Positions 55,552-62,910 of a DNA stretch of 63,304 bases are shown piece after piece. The DNA comes from Crocinitomicaceae bacterium (GTDB taxonomy: Bacteria > Bacteroidota > Bacteroidia > Flavobacteriales_D > Parvicellaceae). The translations under genes were made by a program, and so were the position numbers. The notes beneath the pieces are model-generated. The model was not told where the DNA came from, searched no databases, and was given only the letters and a program-made list of their open reading frames with translations. The stretch is taken from contig PBNK01000043.1 of assembly GCA_002723085.1 (NCBI GenBank), positions 1 to 63,304 on the forward strand, given 5' to 3'. Each line of letters begins with the position of its first letter. The stretch's first letter is position 1.

Positions 55552-56652
55552 ATGACTAAAAAATTATTAAAAATTACCTTTCCACCCGAAGATGATGGTT
55601 TTTATCTTGATTTACGAAAAGAAGTAAATGCTTATTTTAAATCTAGGGGAGAAACACATTATGGAAATGCAAAGATGTATTTTAAAATGGCTCTCTTGTT
55701 TTCAATTTATATAACCGTTTATTTAGTTCCTTTTTTCATTGAAGTTTCACCAAGCCATGTGTATACATGTTACATTTTTCTTGGTATTTGGGGGTTGTTT
55801 TTAGGAGTAAATGTTGGCCATGATGCAGCTCATAATGCTCTTTTTAAAAACCCTAAATACAATAGCTTTTTCATGTACATTTTTGATTTGTTAGGGCTTA
55901 GTTCTTTTAATTGGAAAAATAGACATGTAAAAGGGCACCATGTGTTTTCAAATATTATGGAATATGATCCAGATATTCAACAATCTGCAGTGGTTAAGAT
56001 TTTTCCGCAAGATAGGCACAGATCGTTTCACCGAATTCAATGGCTTTATATGCCTATTATATATGCTATTTTCATTCCTCGATGGGTATTTTATCGAGAT
56101 TTTAAAGATGTTTTTCATAATGAAATAGGGGGATTCAAAAATCGGCCTTATCCTAGTTTTGAGGTCGTTAAAATGGTTCTCTTTAAACTTTCTTATTTAA
56201 GCTACATGATTCTGTTGCCAGCTTTTGTTTCTGGCCTATCAGTTTCGGTGTTCATTTGGGCAATGGTTTTGTTAATGGTTTGTTCTAGTTTAACAATTGC
56301 AGTGGTTTTACTAACTACTCATATGTTAGAAGACTCTCATTTTCCTGAACCTGACGAAAATGGCTTGATGCCCTACTCATGGTCAAAGCACCAAATGCTC
56401 ACCACCAGCGATTATGCAACAAATAACTTATTAATTTCACACCTTTTTGGAGGTTTTAATCATCATGTGATTCACCATCTTTTTCAACACGTTTGTCATA
56501 TACATTATCCTGCTATGACAAAAATTTTGATTCGTGTGGCGGCAAAACATAGTGTGCCATACCAGTCCCATAAATACATAGTGCCTGCAATTTTTTCACA
56601 TTTAAAATTACTTTACAACAATGGACTTAATATTCGCTATCCTCATGAATAG
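55552..56652 (+). CDS. Membrane fatty-acid desaturase
   Basis: Integral di-iron desaturase of 366 residues. All three histidine boxes are present: VGHDAAHNAL (about 89), RHVKGHHVFSN (about 123-132) and FNHHVIHHLFQH (about 302-312). Four to six hydrophobic helices surround them. Position divergent from the ketoacyl-synthase operon suggests it modifies the fatty-acyl substrate or product of that pathway, but a housekeeping membrane lipid role is equally possible. A good hairpin terminator overlaps its stop. Confidence 0.93.
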   Translation: MTKKLLKITFPPEDDGFYLDLRKEVNAYFKSRGETHYGNAKMYFKMALLFSIYITVYLVPFFIEVSPSHVYTCYIFLGIWGLFLGVNVGHDAAHNALFKNPKYNSFFMYIFDLLGLSSFNWKNRHVKGHHVFSNIMEYDPDIQQSAVVKIFPQDRHRSFHRIQWLYMPIIYAIFIPRWVFYRDFKDVFHNEIGGFKNRPYPSFEVVKMVLFKLSYLSYMILLPAFVSGLSVSVFIWAMVLLMVCSSLTIAVVLLTTHMLEDSHFPEPDENGLMPYSWSKHQMLTTSDYATNNLLISHLFGGFNHHVIHHLFQHVCHIHYPAMTKILIRVAAKHSVPYQSHKYIVPAIFSHLKLLYNNGLNIRYPHE

Positions 56653-56671
56653 AAAAAAGGAGTTTTTCTAT
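56649..56671 (+). terminator. Bidirectional hairpin between convergent genes
   Basis: ATAGAAAAA (56649-56657) and TTTTTCTAT (56663-56671) form a 9-bp stem around a 5-base loop, followed by TTATTTT. It covers the stop codons of the desaturase and of the convergent DUF4476 gene. The stem is AT-rich but followed by T bases on the plus strand. Confidence 0.6.
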
Positions 56672-57849
56672 TTATTTTCAATGTATTTATTTAGCTCACT
56701 TTTGCTAGAAGAATAAGTAAATGATTCGTTTATTTGATAATAACTGTCTTGATCATAAGTTCTTTCATAAGCATATTTAGCAAAAGATAATTTATTGTCT
56801 TCAAAAGTAAACTTGTTTAAAATTTGCTTTATCTGAGAAACCGTAAGGCATTTGCTTTTAGTAGCTTGTTTAGCAATCATTAATTTATCATCTTTAAAAC
56901 TCTCGTTATCAATTGCTCCAAGAATACTTTGAACATTGCTAATAGGGTTATTACATCCGCTTGGAGAAGTATTAGTATTTGATGAAGATTCGTAAGAGCT
57001 CTCTGCCCATCCAGAAGTTGTAGTGGTAGTAGTGGTAGTAGTGGTAGTAGTGGTGGAATTTGACGATAAGTCAGTATCTCCAAAAGAATTTCCTGAAACA
57101 TTAACATTCATGTTTGCATTTTGATTAACATCAAAACCATCATTAATATCCATGTTTACATTAATATTCTCATTAACTCCTTCAGGAATTTCCATGCCAT
57201 CATTAAATTCTCCATTAACATTGACATTCATATTGAAGTTTACATTTTCACCAAAATCAGAATTGTCATTAATTCCAACATTCATGCTTACATTTCCCCC
57301 TATTCCTAAATTGTCATTAATTCCAACATTCATGCTTACATTTCCCCCAGACTCTGAATTATCATCAACACCAACATTCATGTTAACAGATTCATTTGTG
57401 TTGTTTATGGTTGTGTTTGTAGTAACCGTTTCTACAACTACTGTTTCTTTTGTTGCTGGAGCATTAACGGTTTGATAAACTATGGTGGGAACATTATTAT
57501 TTTGTGGAACATAGGCCTTTGGTGTTCTATCAAACCCTCTAAGTTTATAGCCCTTCTTTTTGGTTGAAATTATTCTATATGAATATTGAGTGTTAACAGT
57601 ATCAAAATAGATGGTTTTAGTTATTGGCGTTATGCTATTGTCTTCGAAAAGTATTTTAACACTATTGTTTGTCGTATTTAAGTCAACAACTTTAACATTG
57701 GTAACTGCTTTGCTGTTTTGGCTAATGCCGTTTAAAACGAGATAAAAGGGATTAGGGCTATCTGAAAAAATAACTAAATCATTATTTTGAGATGAGATAC
57801 TGGTTACAACAAGAGCTAAAAAAGAAATTAAAACAAGTTTTTTTTTCAT
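56668..57849 (-). CDS. DUF4476 protein with Asn-rich repeats and a poly-Thr tract
   Basis: Secreted protein of 393 residues. Signal peptide to about residue 20. Residues about 22-150 are a beta-type region with KLRGFDRTPKAYVP. Then a repeat zone (about 160-270) made of 16-residue units like NVSMNVGINDNLGIGG, rich in Asn, Gly and Met. A run of about 13 Thr follows. The C-terminal 90 residues match DUF4476 (DDKLMIAKQATKSKCLTVSQI and FEDNKLSFAKYAYERTY). DUF4476 is common in Bacteroidota and of unknown role. The repeats suggest an extended spacer. Confidence 0.85.
   Translation of the reverse strand: MKKKLVLISFLALVVTSISSQNNDLVIFSDSPNPFYLVLNGISQNSKAVTNVKVVDLNTTNNSVKILFEDNSITPITKTIYFDTVNTQYSYRIISTKKKGYKLRGFDRTPKAYVPQNNNVPTIVYQTVNAPATKETVVVETVTTNTTINNTNESVNMNVGVDDNSESGGNVSMNVGINDNLGIGGNVSMNVGINDNSDFGENVNFNMNVNVNGEFNDGMEIPEGVNENINVNMDINDGFDVNQNANMNVNVSGNSFGDTDLSSNSTTTTTTTTTTTTTSGWAESSYESSSNTNTSPSGCNNPISNVQSILGAIDNESFKDDKLMIAKQATKSKCLTVSQIKQILNKFTFEDNKLSFAKYAYERTYDQDSYYQINESFTYSSSKSELNKYIENK
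57018..57056 (-). repeat. Triplet tract encoding poly-Thr
   Basis: Run of GTA/GTG triplets on the plus strand, with a 9-base periodicity in part (ACC ACT ACT on the coding strand). Length changes here would vary the Thr tract without a frameshift. Confidence 0.7.
57262..57348 (-). repeat. Two 39-base direct repeats, period 48, within the DUF4476 gene
   Basis: 39 identical bases at 57262-57300 and 57310-57348. They encode the Asn/Met-rich 16-residue units. Exact DNA identity points to recent duplication; a period divisible by three keeps the frame. Confidence 0.8.
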
Positions 57850-57957
57850 AATAAATAAATTAAAAAGAAATAATTAATTAAACCCAATATAGTAAAAATA
57901 GAAAAGGTATTCTTAAAGTAAATGAAATTACTTAGATAAAGTAAGTGTGTAAAATAA

Positions 57958-58172
57958 TTAAAAGGAGTCTATTTTTTCTAAAAACCAATTCCAATTCAAA
58001 ACCACATATACAGTTGAAAGAATGAATCCACAAAAACAACCAGCAGCAAAACAGAACCCAGCGTATTGAAGCTTTTTATTTTCTAATTCTTCTCCAGAAG
58101 TCCATAAAAAAATGACCCAACACTTCCGAAAAGAAAAAACAGCCATAGACAAAGAAACATTAACAGCTTCAT
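57958..58172 (-). pseudogene. Frameshifted small two-helix membrane gene
   Basis: An ATG at 58172 opens MKLLMFLCLWLFFLFGSVGS and stops after 29 codons. Adding one T in the run of seven at 58106-58112 joins it to a second frame that continues through EELENKKLQYAGFC and the helix FCGFILSTVYVVLNW to a stop at 57958. The joined protein would have 71 or 72 residues, two helices and a polar loop. The second frame alone has only non-ATG starts or an internal ATG. Either a true frameshift or a base-calling error. Confidence 0.6.
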
Positions 58173-58281
58173 TACAATAATTTGCGGATTATTTATCTAA
58201 TATAATAAAAAAGAATAGTTGGGTGTTGTTTATAAACTTATCAGATATTTATTTTTTGAAATGTTCTATTTTAGCTCATTT

Positions 58282-58309
58282 AAATATCCTTTTTTATATT
58301 GATTCAACT
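58282..58309 (+). repeat. 28-base upstream element, copy 2
   Basis: Matches 48991-49018 at 27 of 28 bases. Here it lies 45 bases before the GTG of the TonB-domain gene, closer than copy 1 is to its gene. The following bases (TTAGGTTTAGTTTTA) also partly match, so the similarity extends beyond the core. Confidence 0.6.
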
Positions 58310-58353
58310 TTTTTATATTAATCGTTAGGTTTAGTTTTAAAATTAAAAAAATT

Positions 58354-59112
58354 GTGAAAAGGCTAATTATAATATTGTTATTGTTTCCTCCTTTTTTTAA
58401 GGCTCAAAATCAAGTATATTTTGAATCAAACTGGGGCATTTCTATTAATGATTCATATTATGAAGTTTTTCCAGGAACCTCATTTTTAATTGGAAAAAAA
58501 AAGGATATTAAACAAGGGTTTGTCGATATGCAAATAGGATTAGCTATTCCAGCCATATTGACTGCAAAAATAGGTCTTGGTAAATACTTTAATATTGAAA
58601 AAAAATCACACATCAGTTTTGGGGTTAGACCATGGCCTTTACATGGATATACACAACTAGGTTTTGACACAAAAAAAGGCAAAAGCATCATGTTTACTTT
58701 TGAAGGAGGTACTGGTGATAACATTTCATTTATCTCTTATGGATTAGTAACAGTTGGATTTAGGTGGAACATGATTAAAAACACGGATAACCCTAAATCC
58801 GTAATTTATGATGTCGTGGAAATTGCCCCTGAATTTAAAGGTGGCCACGAAAAACTTAATGAATATTTAGTTAATCAAATAAAATACCCAGAAGAAGCTA
58901 AGCAAAAAGGTATTCAAGGAAAAGTATTTGTTAAATTTATTGTAATGTCAGATGGGTCCATTAATGGAGTAAGATTAATTAAAGGTGTTCATGAAACAAT
59001 TGACAACGAAGCTTTAAGAGTAGTTAAAGCTATGCCCAATTGGGTCCCAGGGAAACATAGAGGAAAGACTGTTAATTGTAGTTTTGCAATGCCCATTGTA
59101 TTTAAATTATAA
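58354..59112 (+). CDS. Secreted barrel-like domain fused to a TonB C-terminal domain
   Basis: 252 residues from a GTG start, chosen because it gives a full signal peptide (FFKAQ). Residues 18-145 repeat the domain of the gene at 47294. Residues about 155-252 are a TonB C-terminal domain: APEFKGGHEKLNEYLV, YPEEAKQKGIQGKVFVKFIV, DNEALRVVKAMPNWVPGKH. It lacks the usual long Pro-rich linker and has no membrane helix apart from the signal. It may be a TonB-like periplasmic protein that does not link to ExbB/ExbD. The neighbouring element protein at 61538 has a closely similar TonB domain. Confidence 0.83.
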   Translation: MKRLIIILLLFPPFFKAQNQVYFESNWGISINDSYYEVFPGTSFLIGKKKDIKQGFVDMQIGLAIPAILTAKIGLGKYFNIEKKSHISFGVRPWPLHGYTQLGFDTKKGKSIMFTFEGGTGDNISFISYGLVTVGFRWNMIKNTDNPKSVIYDVVEIAPEFKGGHEKLNEYLVNQIKYPEEAKQKGIQGKVFVKFIVMSDGSINGVRLIKGVHETIDNEALRVVKAMPNWVPGKHRGKTVNCSFAMPIVFKL

Positions 59113-59141
59113 TATTTCTCATAATTTTATTATTGAATCAA

Positions 59142-59168
59142 CTATTCTGTTTTAGTATTAGAATTTTA
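59142..59168 (+). repeat. Diverged copy of the 44-bp upstream repeat
   Basis: CTATTCTGTTTTAGTATTAGAATTTTA corresponds to the core of the 44-bp repeat at 61438 and 62855 with two small gaps. It lies 70 bases before the small membrane gene at 59238. It is outside the proposed element. Confidence 0.5.
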
Positions 59169-59237
59169 TTTAATAATCTTAATTGTATCCTTTTTGTTAT
59201 TTTTGGTTACAGTATTAAATTTTCAAAACTTATAATT

Positions 59238-59465
59238 ATGAAAAATTTAAAGCGTTACACATTAAATTTCATTCTGTTTTTAATAATTACGATTATGATT
59301 TTTGCCATTGGAAATTTAAGCATTTCAATGGTAATGACTGGAAAACTTGATGTAAGCGGAAACGATACAACCAATCAAATTATTTTATTGTTAGGAATTA
59401 TAATTGCTTCTAGAATTATTAGTAAATTAAATAATTCAAAAATATGGATAAAATATTTTAAGTAA
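59238..59465 (+). CDS. Small two-helix membrane protein
   Basis: 75 residues from the ATG at 59238; the open frame reaches back to 59133, but that part is a poor coding sequence and contains the upstream repeat. First helix at about residues 8-30 (NFILFLIITIMIFAIGNL), second at about 48-62. Basic C-terminal end. It follows the TonB-domain gene, similar to the order TonB gene, repeat, membrane gene on the right. Function unknown. Confidence 0.62.
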   Translation: MKNLKRYTLNFILFLIITIMIFAIGNLSISMVMTGKLDVSGNDTTNQIILLLGIIIASRIISKLNNSKIWIKYFK

Positions 59466-59519
59466 GATTTCTATCAAATAAAAAAAGAGACACTAATTAA
59501 AATGACTCTTTAACAGGTG

Positions 59520-59570
59520 TGGAGAAGATGAGATTCGAACTCACGACCTCTTGACTGCCAGTCAAGCGCT
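59520..59570 (-). other. 3' fragment of tRNA-Ala(GGC), probable attachment site
   Basis: On the minus strand this reads as the last part of a tRNA: the end of the D stem (AGC), anticodon stem CTTGA/TCAAG with loop CTGGCAG (anticodon GGC, plus bases 59557-59559), variable loop, T stem-loop GTGAG-TTCGAAT-CTCAT, and acceptor strand CTTCTCC plus discriminator A. The 5' half is missing: no matching GGAGAAG lies upstream. Such 3' fragments are left when an element integrates into a tRNA gene. The integrase begins 88 bases away. The intact gene would then lie at the other end of the element, outside the window. Confidence 0.85.
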
Positions 59571-59657
59571 AAAACACTAATTAAATTCTGCTAATAACTG
59601 ATTATCAACGGTTTGCGATTCTATTAAAATTTATTGTTTTAATTAATTGCCAAATAA

Positions 59658-60704
59658 GTGCCAAATTTTAACCTTTCCTACCCAAGAGTTTGTAAAAGAA
59701 ATGATGGGAAATATTACATTGATTTTCGTTTAAATAACAATCGTTACAGATTTTTTAGCGGTAGAGCGATAAACTCATCATTATCTCCAAATTCATTCCC
59801 TCCTAAACTTCGTAATTCTGCTACAAAAAAACTTGCAAGAGAGTTCTTTGACTTTATAATTTCTAATAATTATTCTCTTGAAAGAAATTTATCATCATTA
59901 GAAAAGTTTGACCTTTTAATTCATCAAAAACTCTCTGAACCTCTTTCTATTAATTATCGAAAAACATTAGCTAATATTTCAAAAACTTTAAGAATTGAAT
60001 TGATTAAAAATGGTAAAATAAGTAATGTTTTTATTTCATCATTATTATTAAAATATGATAATAATACAAGCTACAATACCATAAGAAAGCACGTAAATGT
60101 TATTATAAACCATCTTAAAAACAATAGTTTCCCTATTGAAATTTGCAAGCTAAAGCCCCGTAAACAAGAGGAGGTGTTGCATAAGGCAATCTTTGATATT
60201 AAATCATTACTTAACAAAGTAAAAGCGTTTGATGAAAATTTACATATGTGTTGTTTATTGACTTATGGTTGTTTATTAAGGCCTCATCAAGAAATTAGAT
60301 TACTTAGCTGGTCTGACTTTAGCAATGATTTATTATTCATTTACCTAAATGGTAGTAAGGTGAAATCCAAGAGAAATCGCATAGTTCCTGTTCCAAAATA
60401 TATTAGAGAAAAATTAAAAAAAGGAGAATTAAATAACAACATATTTTCTAACTCGAGTATTCCATACAATAAAGATTATTTTAAAACATTGTGGAGTCGT
60501 TTTAAAAAAGAAAATCGTGATATAGGTGCAAATACAACCATATATTCTTTTCGTCATTCTGGGGCTATTGAATTGTTTAAAAGAACAGGTAGCATTACAA
60601 AGCTTCAAAAAGCAATGGGGCATTCTTCAATAAAAGTCAGCTTAACCTATTTAAGGGGATTGGAGATTCCAGAATTAATGGAAGAAGATATGCCAATTAT
60701 TTAA
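59658..60704 (+). CDS. Tyrosine recombinase/integrase
   Basis: Site-specific recombinase of 348 residues from a GTG start. The N-terminal half is a SAM-like core-binding region. The catalytic domain shows the first Arg in LLRPHQEIRLL (about 208), a conserved Lys in LNGSKVKSKRNR, HxxR in YSFRHSGAIEL (about 298-301), the second His in KAMGHSSIKVS (about 319) and the nucleophile Tyr in LTYLRGLE (about 330). All residues needed for activity appear present. The location next to a tRNA fragment indicates it directed insertion at tRNA-Ala. The length and lack of an extra insertion suggest a genomic-island integrase, not an integron type. Confidence 0.93.
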   Translation: MPNFNLSYPRVCKRNDGKYYIDFRLNNNRYRFFSGRAINSSLSPNSFPPKLRNSATKKLAREFFDFIISNNYSLERNLSSLEKFDLLIHQKLSEPLSINYRKTLANISKTLRIELIKNGKISNVFISSLLLKYDNNTSYNTIRKHVNVIINHLKNNSFPIEICKLKPRKQEEVLHKAIFDIKSLLNKVKAFDENLHMCCLLTYGCLLRPHQEIRLLSWSDFSNDLLFIYLNGSKVKSKRNRIVPVPKYIREKLKKGELNNNIFSNSSIPYNKDYFKTLWSRFKKENRDIGANTTIYSFRHSGAIELFKRTGSITKLQKAMGHSSIKVSLTYLRGLEIPELMEEDMPII

Positions 60705-60757
60705 CAATTGATAATAACTTTATATTTAAGGAATAGCATTAAAACACTTAGAGCAAT

Positions 60758-61432
60758 ATGAAAGAAAAAGAAACCAATTGGTTAGACAATATTAAACCTG
60801 TAAAAAACCTACCCTTTGAAGATGGGGTTTTTAATGCTTATTACAGAGGAATACTTTTAAGGAATGTTGAGTTCTGTGAGGTAGTTACTGATGAGGATAG
60901 GGTAACATGTGTTAGTATGACTAATAAATTTATTCAAAAAGCTTTAAATACTGCTTTTTATGTTCATACTAATCAAGTAGATGTTCAAGATGTATTGAAA
61001 AATGTTGATGTTGAATATGACCAAGAAAAATCATATTATTTTCTTTACATAATTTACAGAGAACTTTACAGAAGAGATAACCCTATTGCAAGTACAGTAT
61101 TGACTAAAGTCAGATTATATGAGTTCATAGAACCATACAAAAGTATTTTCTATGATTTTGATTGTAAGATGGCTTGGGATTACTTATTGAGTTATTTTTC
61201 ACAAGAAAAATTCAATAAAAACCAATTTGGTATAATGTGGTTTAGATATAGAAAAATCTTAATTAAGTGTACAGCAAAAGAGTATGAAGCATTTGTATAC
61301 AATCTTTACTTGAAAGATGTGAAAAACAAAACTGGTTTCACAAGAAGTAGGCCAGAGAAAGATTCTTACACTACAATACTTCAAAGAGCTGAAAGAAAAT
61401 ATCACAACCCAGAAATCTTTGATGAGGTTTAG
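60758..61432 (+). CDS. Hypothetical cytosolic element protein
   Basis: Not recognised. 224 residues, soluble, rich in aromatic and charged residues: FNAYYRGILLRN, SMTNKFIQKALNTAFYVH, YYFLYIIYRELYRRD, MAWDYLLSYFSQEKFNKNQFG and MWFRYRKILIKC. The final 30 residues are basic. Not obviously a toxin, relaxase or repressor. It follows the integrase by 53 bases in the same direction and could be an element maintenance protein, but this is only position-based. Confidence 0.65.
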   Translation: MKEKETNWLDNIKPVKNLPFEDGVFNAYYRGILLRNVEFCEVVTDEDRVTCVSMTNKFIQKALNTAFYVHTNQVDVQDVLKNVDVEYDQEKSYYFLYIIYRELYRRDNPIASTVLTKVRLYEFIEPYKSIFYDFDCKMAWDYLLSYFSQEKFNKNQFGIMWFRYRKILIKCTAKEYEAFVYNLYLKDVKNKTGFTRSRPEKDSYTTILQRAERKYHNPEIFDEV

Positions 61433-61437
61433 CAACC

Positions 61438-61481
61438 AACCACCTATTCTGTTTTTAGTATATTAGATTTATTGTTTGATT
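61438..61481 (+). repeat. 44-bp upstream repeat, copy A
   Basis: Identical to 62855-62898 at 43 of 44 bases. It starts AACCACCTATTCTG and ends GTTTGATT. It lies 57 bases before the LRR gene. Not palindromic. It may hold a promoter; I could not fit the Bacteroidota consensus. Confidence 0.75.
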
Positions 61482-61537
61482 CTAAGGATAATCTTGTACC
61501 ATTTTATTTAGTTATGGTTTTATAATAAAAGTTTTTT

Positions 61538-62803
61538 ATGAGAAGTGTAACATTATTAGTATTCGTTTTAGGGTTTAGTTACCAGAATTTAACCTTAGCA
61601 AACACAGAACCAAATACCAATAAATCAGATAAGTATGTAATTATTCCAGATGAAAGCTTTGAGAGAGCTCTTAAGAAATTAGGTTATGATAAAAATATAA
61701 ATGGAAAAGTTAAAAGAAAAAATGTTTGTGGTATTAAAAAACTTAATCTAAGACATTCTTGGATTACAGATTTATCAGGGATAGAAGCATTTACTGCCAT
61801 AACTGATTTAACTTTAAATGGAGGTTGTATTAAAAGCTTAGACTTAAGTAAAAATATTGCTTTAAAAAGCTTGAATTTGATTAGCCCATTCCGCAGCGGA
61901 TGCATTACAAGTCTTAATTTGAGTAAAAACACTGCTTTAACTGAATTATATTGTAATGGCAACAAACTAACAAGTTTAGATTTAAGTAAAAACACTGCTT
62001 TAACTAAACTGAATTGTAGTTTCAATCAACTCACAAGTTTAGATGTAAGTCAGAATACTAATTTAACTTCATTGGTTTGTTATAATAATAATCTTACAAG
62101 TTTAGATTTAAGTAAAAACACGGCTTTAACTATATTGAGTTGTAGTGATAATCAACTCACAAGTTTAGATGTTAGTAATAACACGGCTTTAACTATATTG
62201 AGTTGTAGTGATAATCAACTCACAAGTTTAGATATTAGTAATAATACAGCTTTAGAAAGATTGGATTGTAATGGTAATCAATTAACAAGTTTAGATGTAA
62301 GTAATAATACTGCTTTAACTGAATTGTATTGTAATAACAATCAACTCACAAGTTTAGATGTAAGTAATACTGCCTTGACTAAGTTGAGTTGTAATAATAA
62401 TCAACTCACAAGTTTAGATGTAAGTAATATTCCTGAATTTGTAGATTGCTCAGAAAACATCCTTGATTGTGAGTTGCTTTTGAATAAAAATTCAGCTTTA
62501 ACTTTGGAAGAACAGCCACAGTTCCCAGGTGGTATGGAAAAACTTTTAGAATTTTTAATTACTAATATTAAATATCCTGAATTAGCTGTTAAACAGGGAA
62601 TTCAAGGAAAAGTATTTGTTGCTTTTGTAGTAAATAAAAATGGAAAGATTAGAGATGCAAAAATAGTCAGAGGTGTCCATGAGTCATTAGATAAAGAAGC
62701 ATTAAGAGTTATTAGTATAATGCCTAATTGGAACCCTGGCAAACAAAACGGAGAAGCTATTAATTGTAGGTTTACTTTACCTATTAGTTTCAAATTCAAT
62801 TGA
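61538..62803 (+). CDS. Secreted leucine-rich-repeat protein with TonB C-terminal domain
   Basis: 421 residues. Signal peptide (residues 1-21, NLTLA). About ten 20-21-residue leucine-rich repeats at about residues 65-310, with consensus NTALTELYCNNNQLTSLDVS. The C-terminal region (about 325-421) is a TonB C-terminal domain: PQFPGGMEKLLEFL, YPELAVKQGIQGKVFVAFVV, DKEALRVISIMPNWNPGKQ. It matches the TonB domain at 58354 strongly. No inner-membrane helix or Pro-rich spacer is visible, so its action is unclear. It may be a cell-surface or periplasmic recognition protein carried by the element. Confidence 0.86.
   Translation: MRSVTLLVFVLGFSYQNLTLANTEPNTNKSDKYVIIPDESFERALKKLGYDKNINGKVKRKNVCGIKKLNLRHSWITDLSGIEAFTAITDLTLNGGCIKSLDLSKNIALKSLNLISPFRSGCITSLNLSKNTALTELYCNGNKLTSLDLSKNTALTKLNCSFNQLTSLDVSQNTNLTSLVCYNNNLTSLDLSKNTALTILSCSDNQLTSLDVSNNTALTILSCSDNQLTSLDISNNTALERLDCNGNQLTSLDVSNNTALTELYCNNNQLTSLDVSNTALTKLSCNNNQLTSLDVSNIPEFVDCSENILDCELLLNKNSALTLEEQPQFPGGMEKLLEFLITNIKYPELAVKQGIQGKVFVAFVVNKNGKIRDAKIVRGVHESLDKEALRVISIMPNWNPGKQNGEAINCRFTLPISFKFN
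62118..62233 (+). repeat. Tandem repeat in the LRR gene, period 63
   Basis: 53 identical bases at 62118-62170 and 62181-62233, coding for two identical LRR units (ALTILSCSDNQLTSLD). Exact identity suggests recent duplication or gene conversion within the repeat array. Confidence 0.8.
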
Positions 62804-62854
62804 CTAATTATTAAATCAATATGTGATTTAAGTATTGCTCTACAAGAAGATGCT

Positions 62855-62898
62855 AACCACCTATTCTGTTTTTAGTATATTAGATTTATAGTTTGATT
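62855..62898 (+). repeat. 44-bp upstream repeat, copy B
   Basis: Second copy, one mismatch to 61438-61481. It lies 13 bases before the cut membrane gene at 62911, nearer than copy A is to its gene. Confidence 0.75.
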
Positions 62899-62910
62899 TA
62901 AATTGATTCT

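Noticed and set aside
57121-57475. Plus-strand open frames at 57121-57309 and 57152-57475
   Set aside because: They are antisense shadows of the repeat-rich DUF4476 gene and mirror its codon repeats.
58200-58320. Short open frames ending KYPFLY and STFLY upstream of the TonB-domain gene
   Set aside because: Both are hydrophobic readings of T-rich DNA in overlapping frames without good starts; likely chance.
59520-59600. Complete tRNA gene
   Set aside because: No D arm or 5' acceptor strand pairing with CTTCTCC is present in the following 60 bases; only the 3' part remains.
62118-62400. CRISPR-like regular repeats
   Set aside because: They are in-frame leucine-rich-repeat codons in one long gene, without unique spacers.
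59142-62898. Integron-like cassette array with attC sites between genes
   Set aside because: The 44-bp repeats are not palindromic, no RYYYAAC/GTTRRRY core pair was seen, and the integrase lacks the added segment of integron types. Only three repeats of unequal similarity are present.
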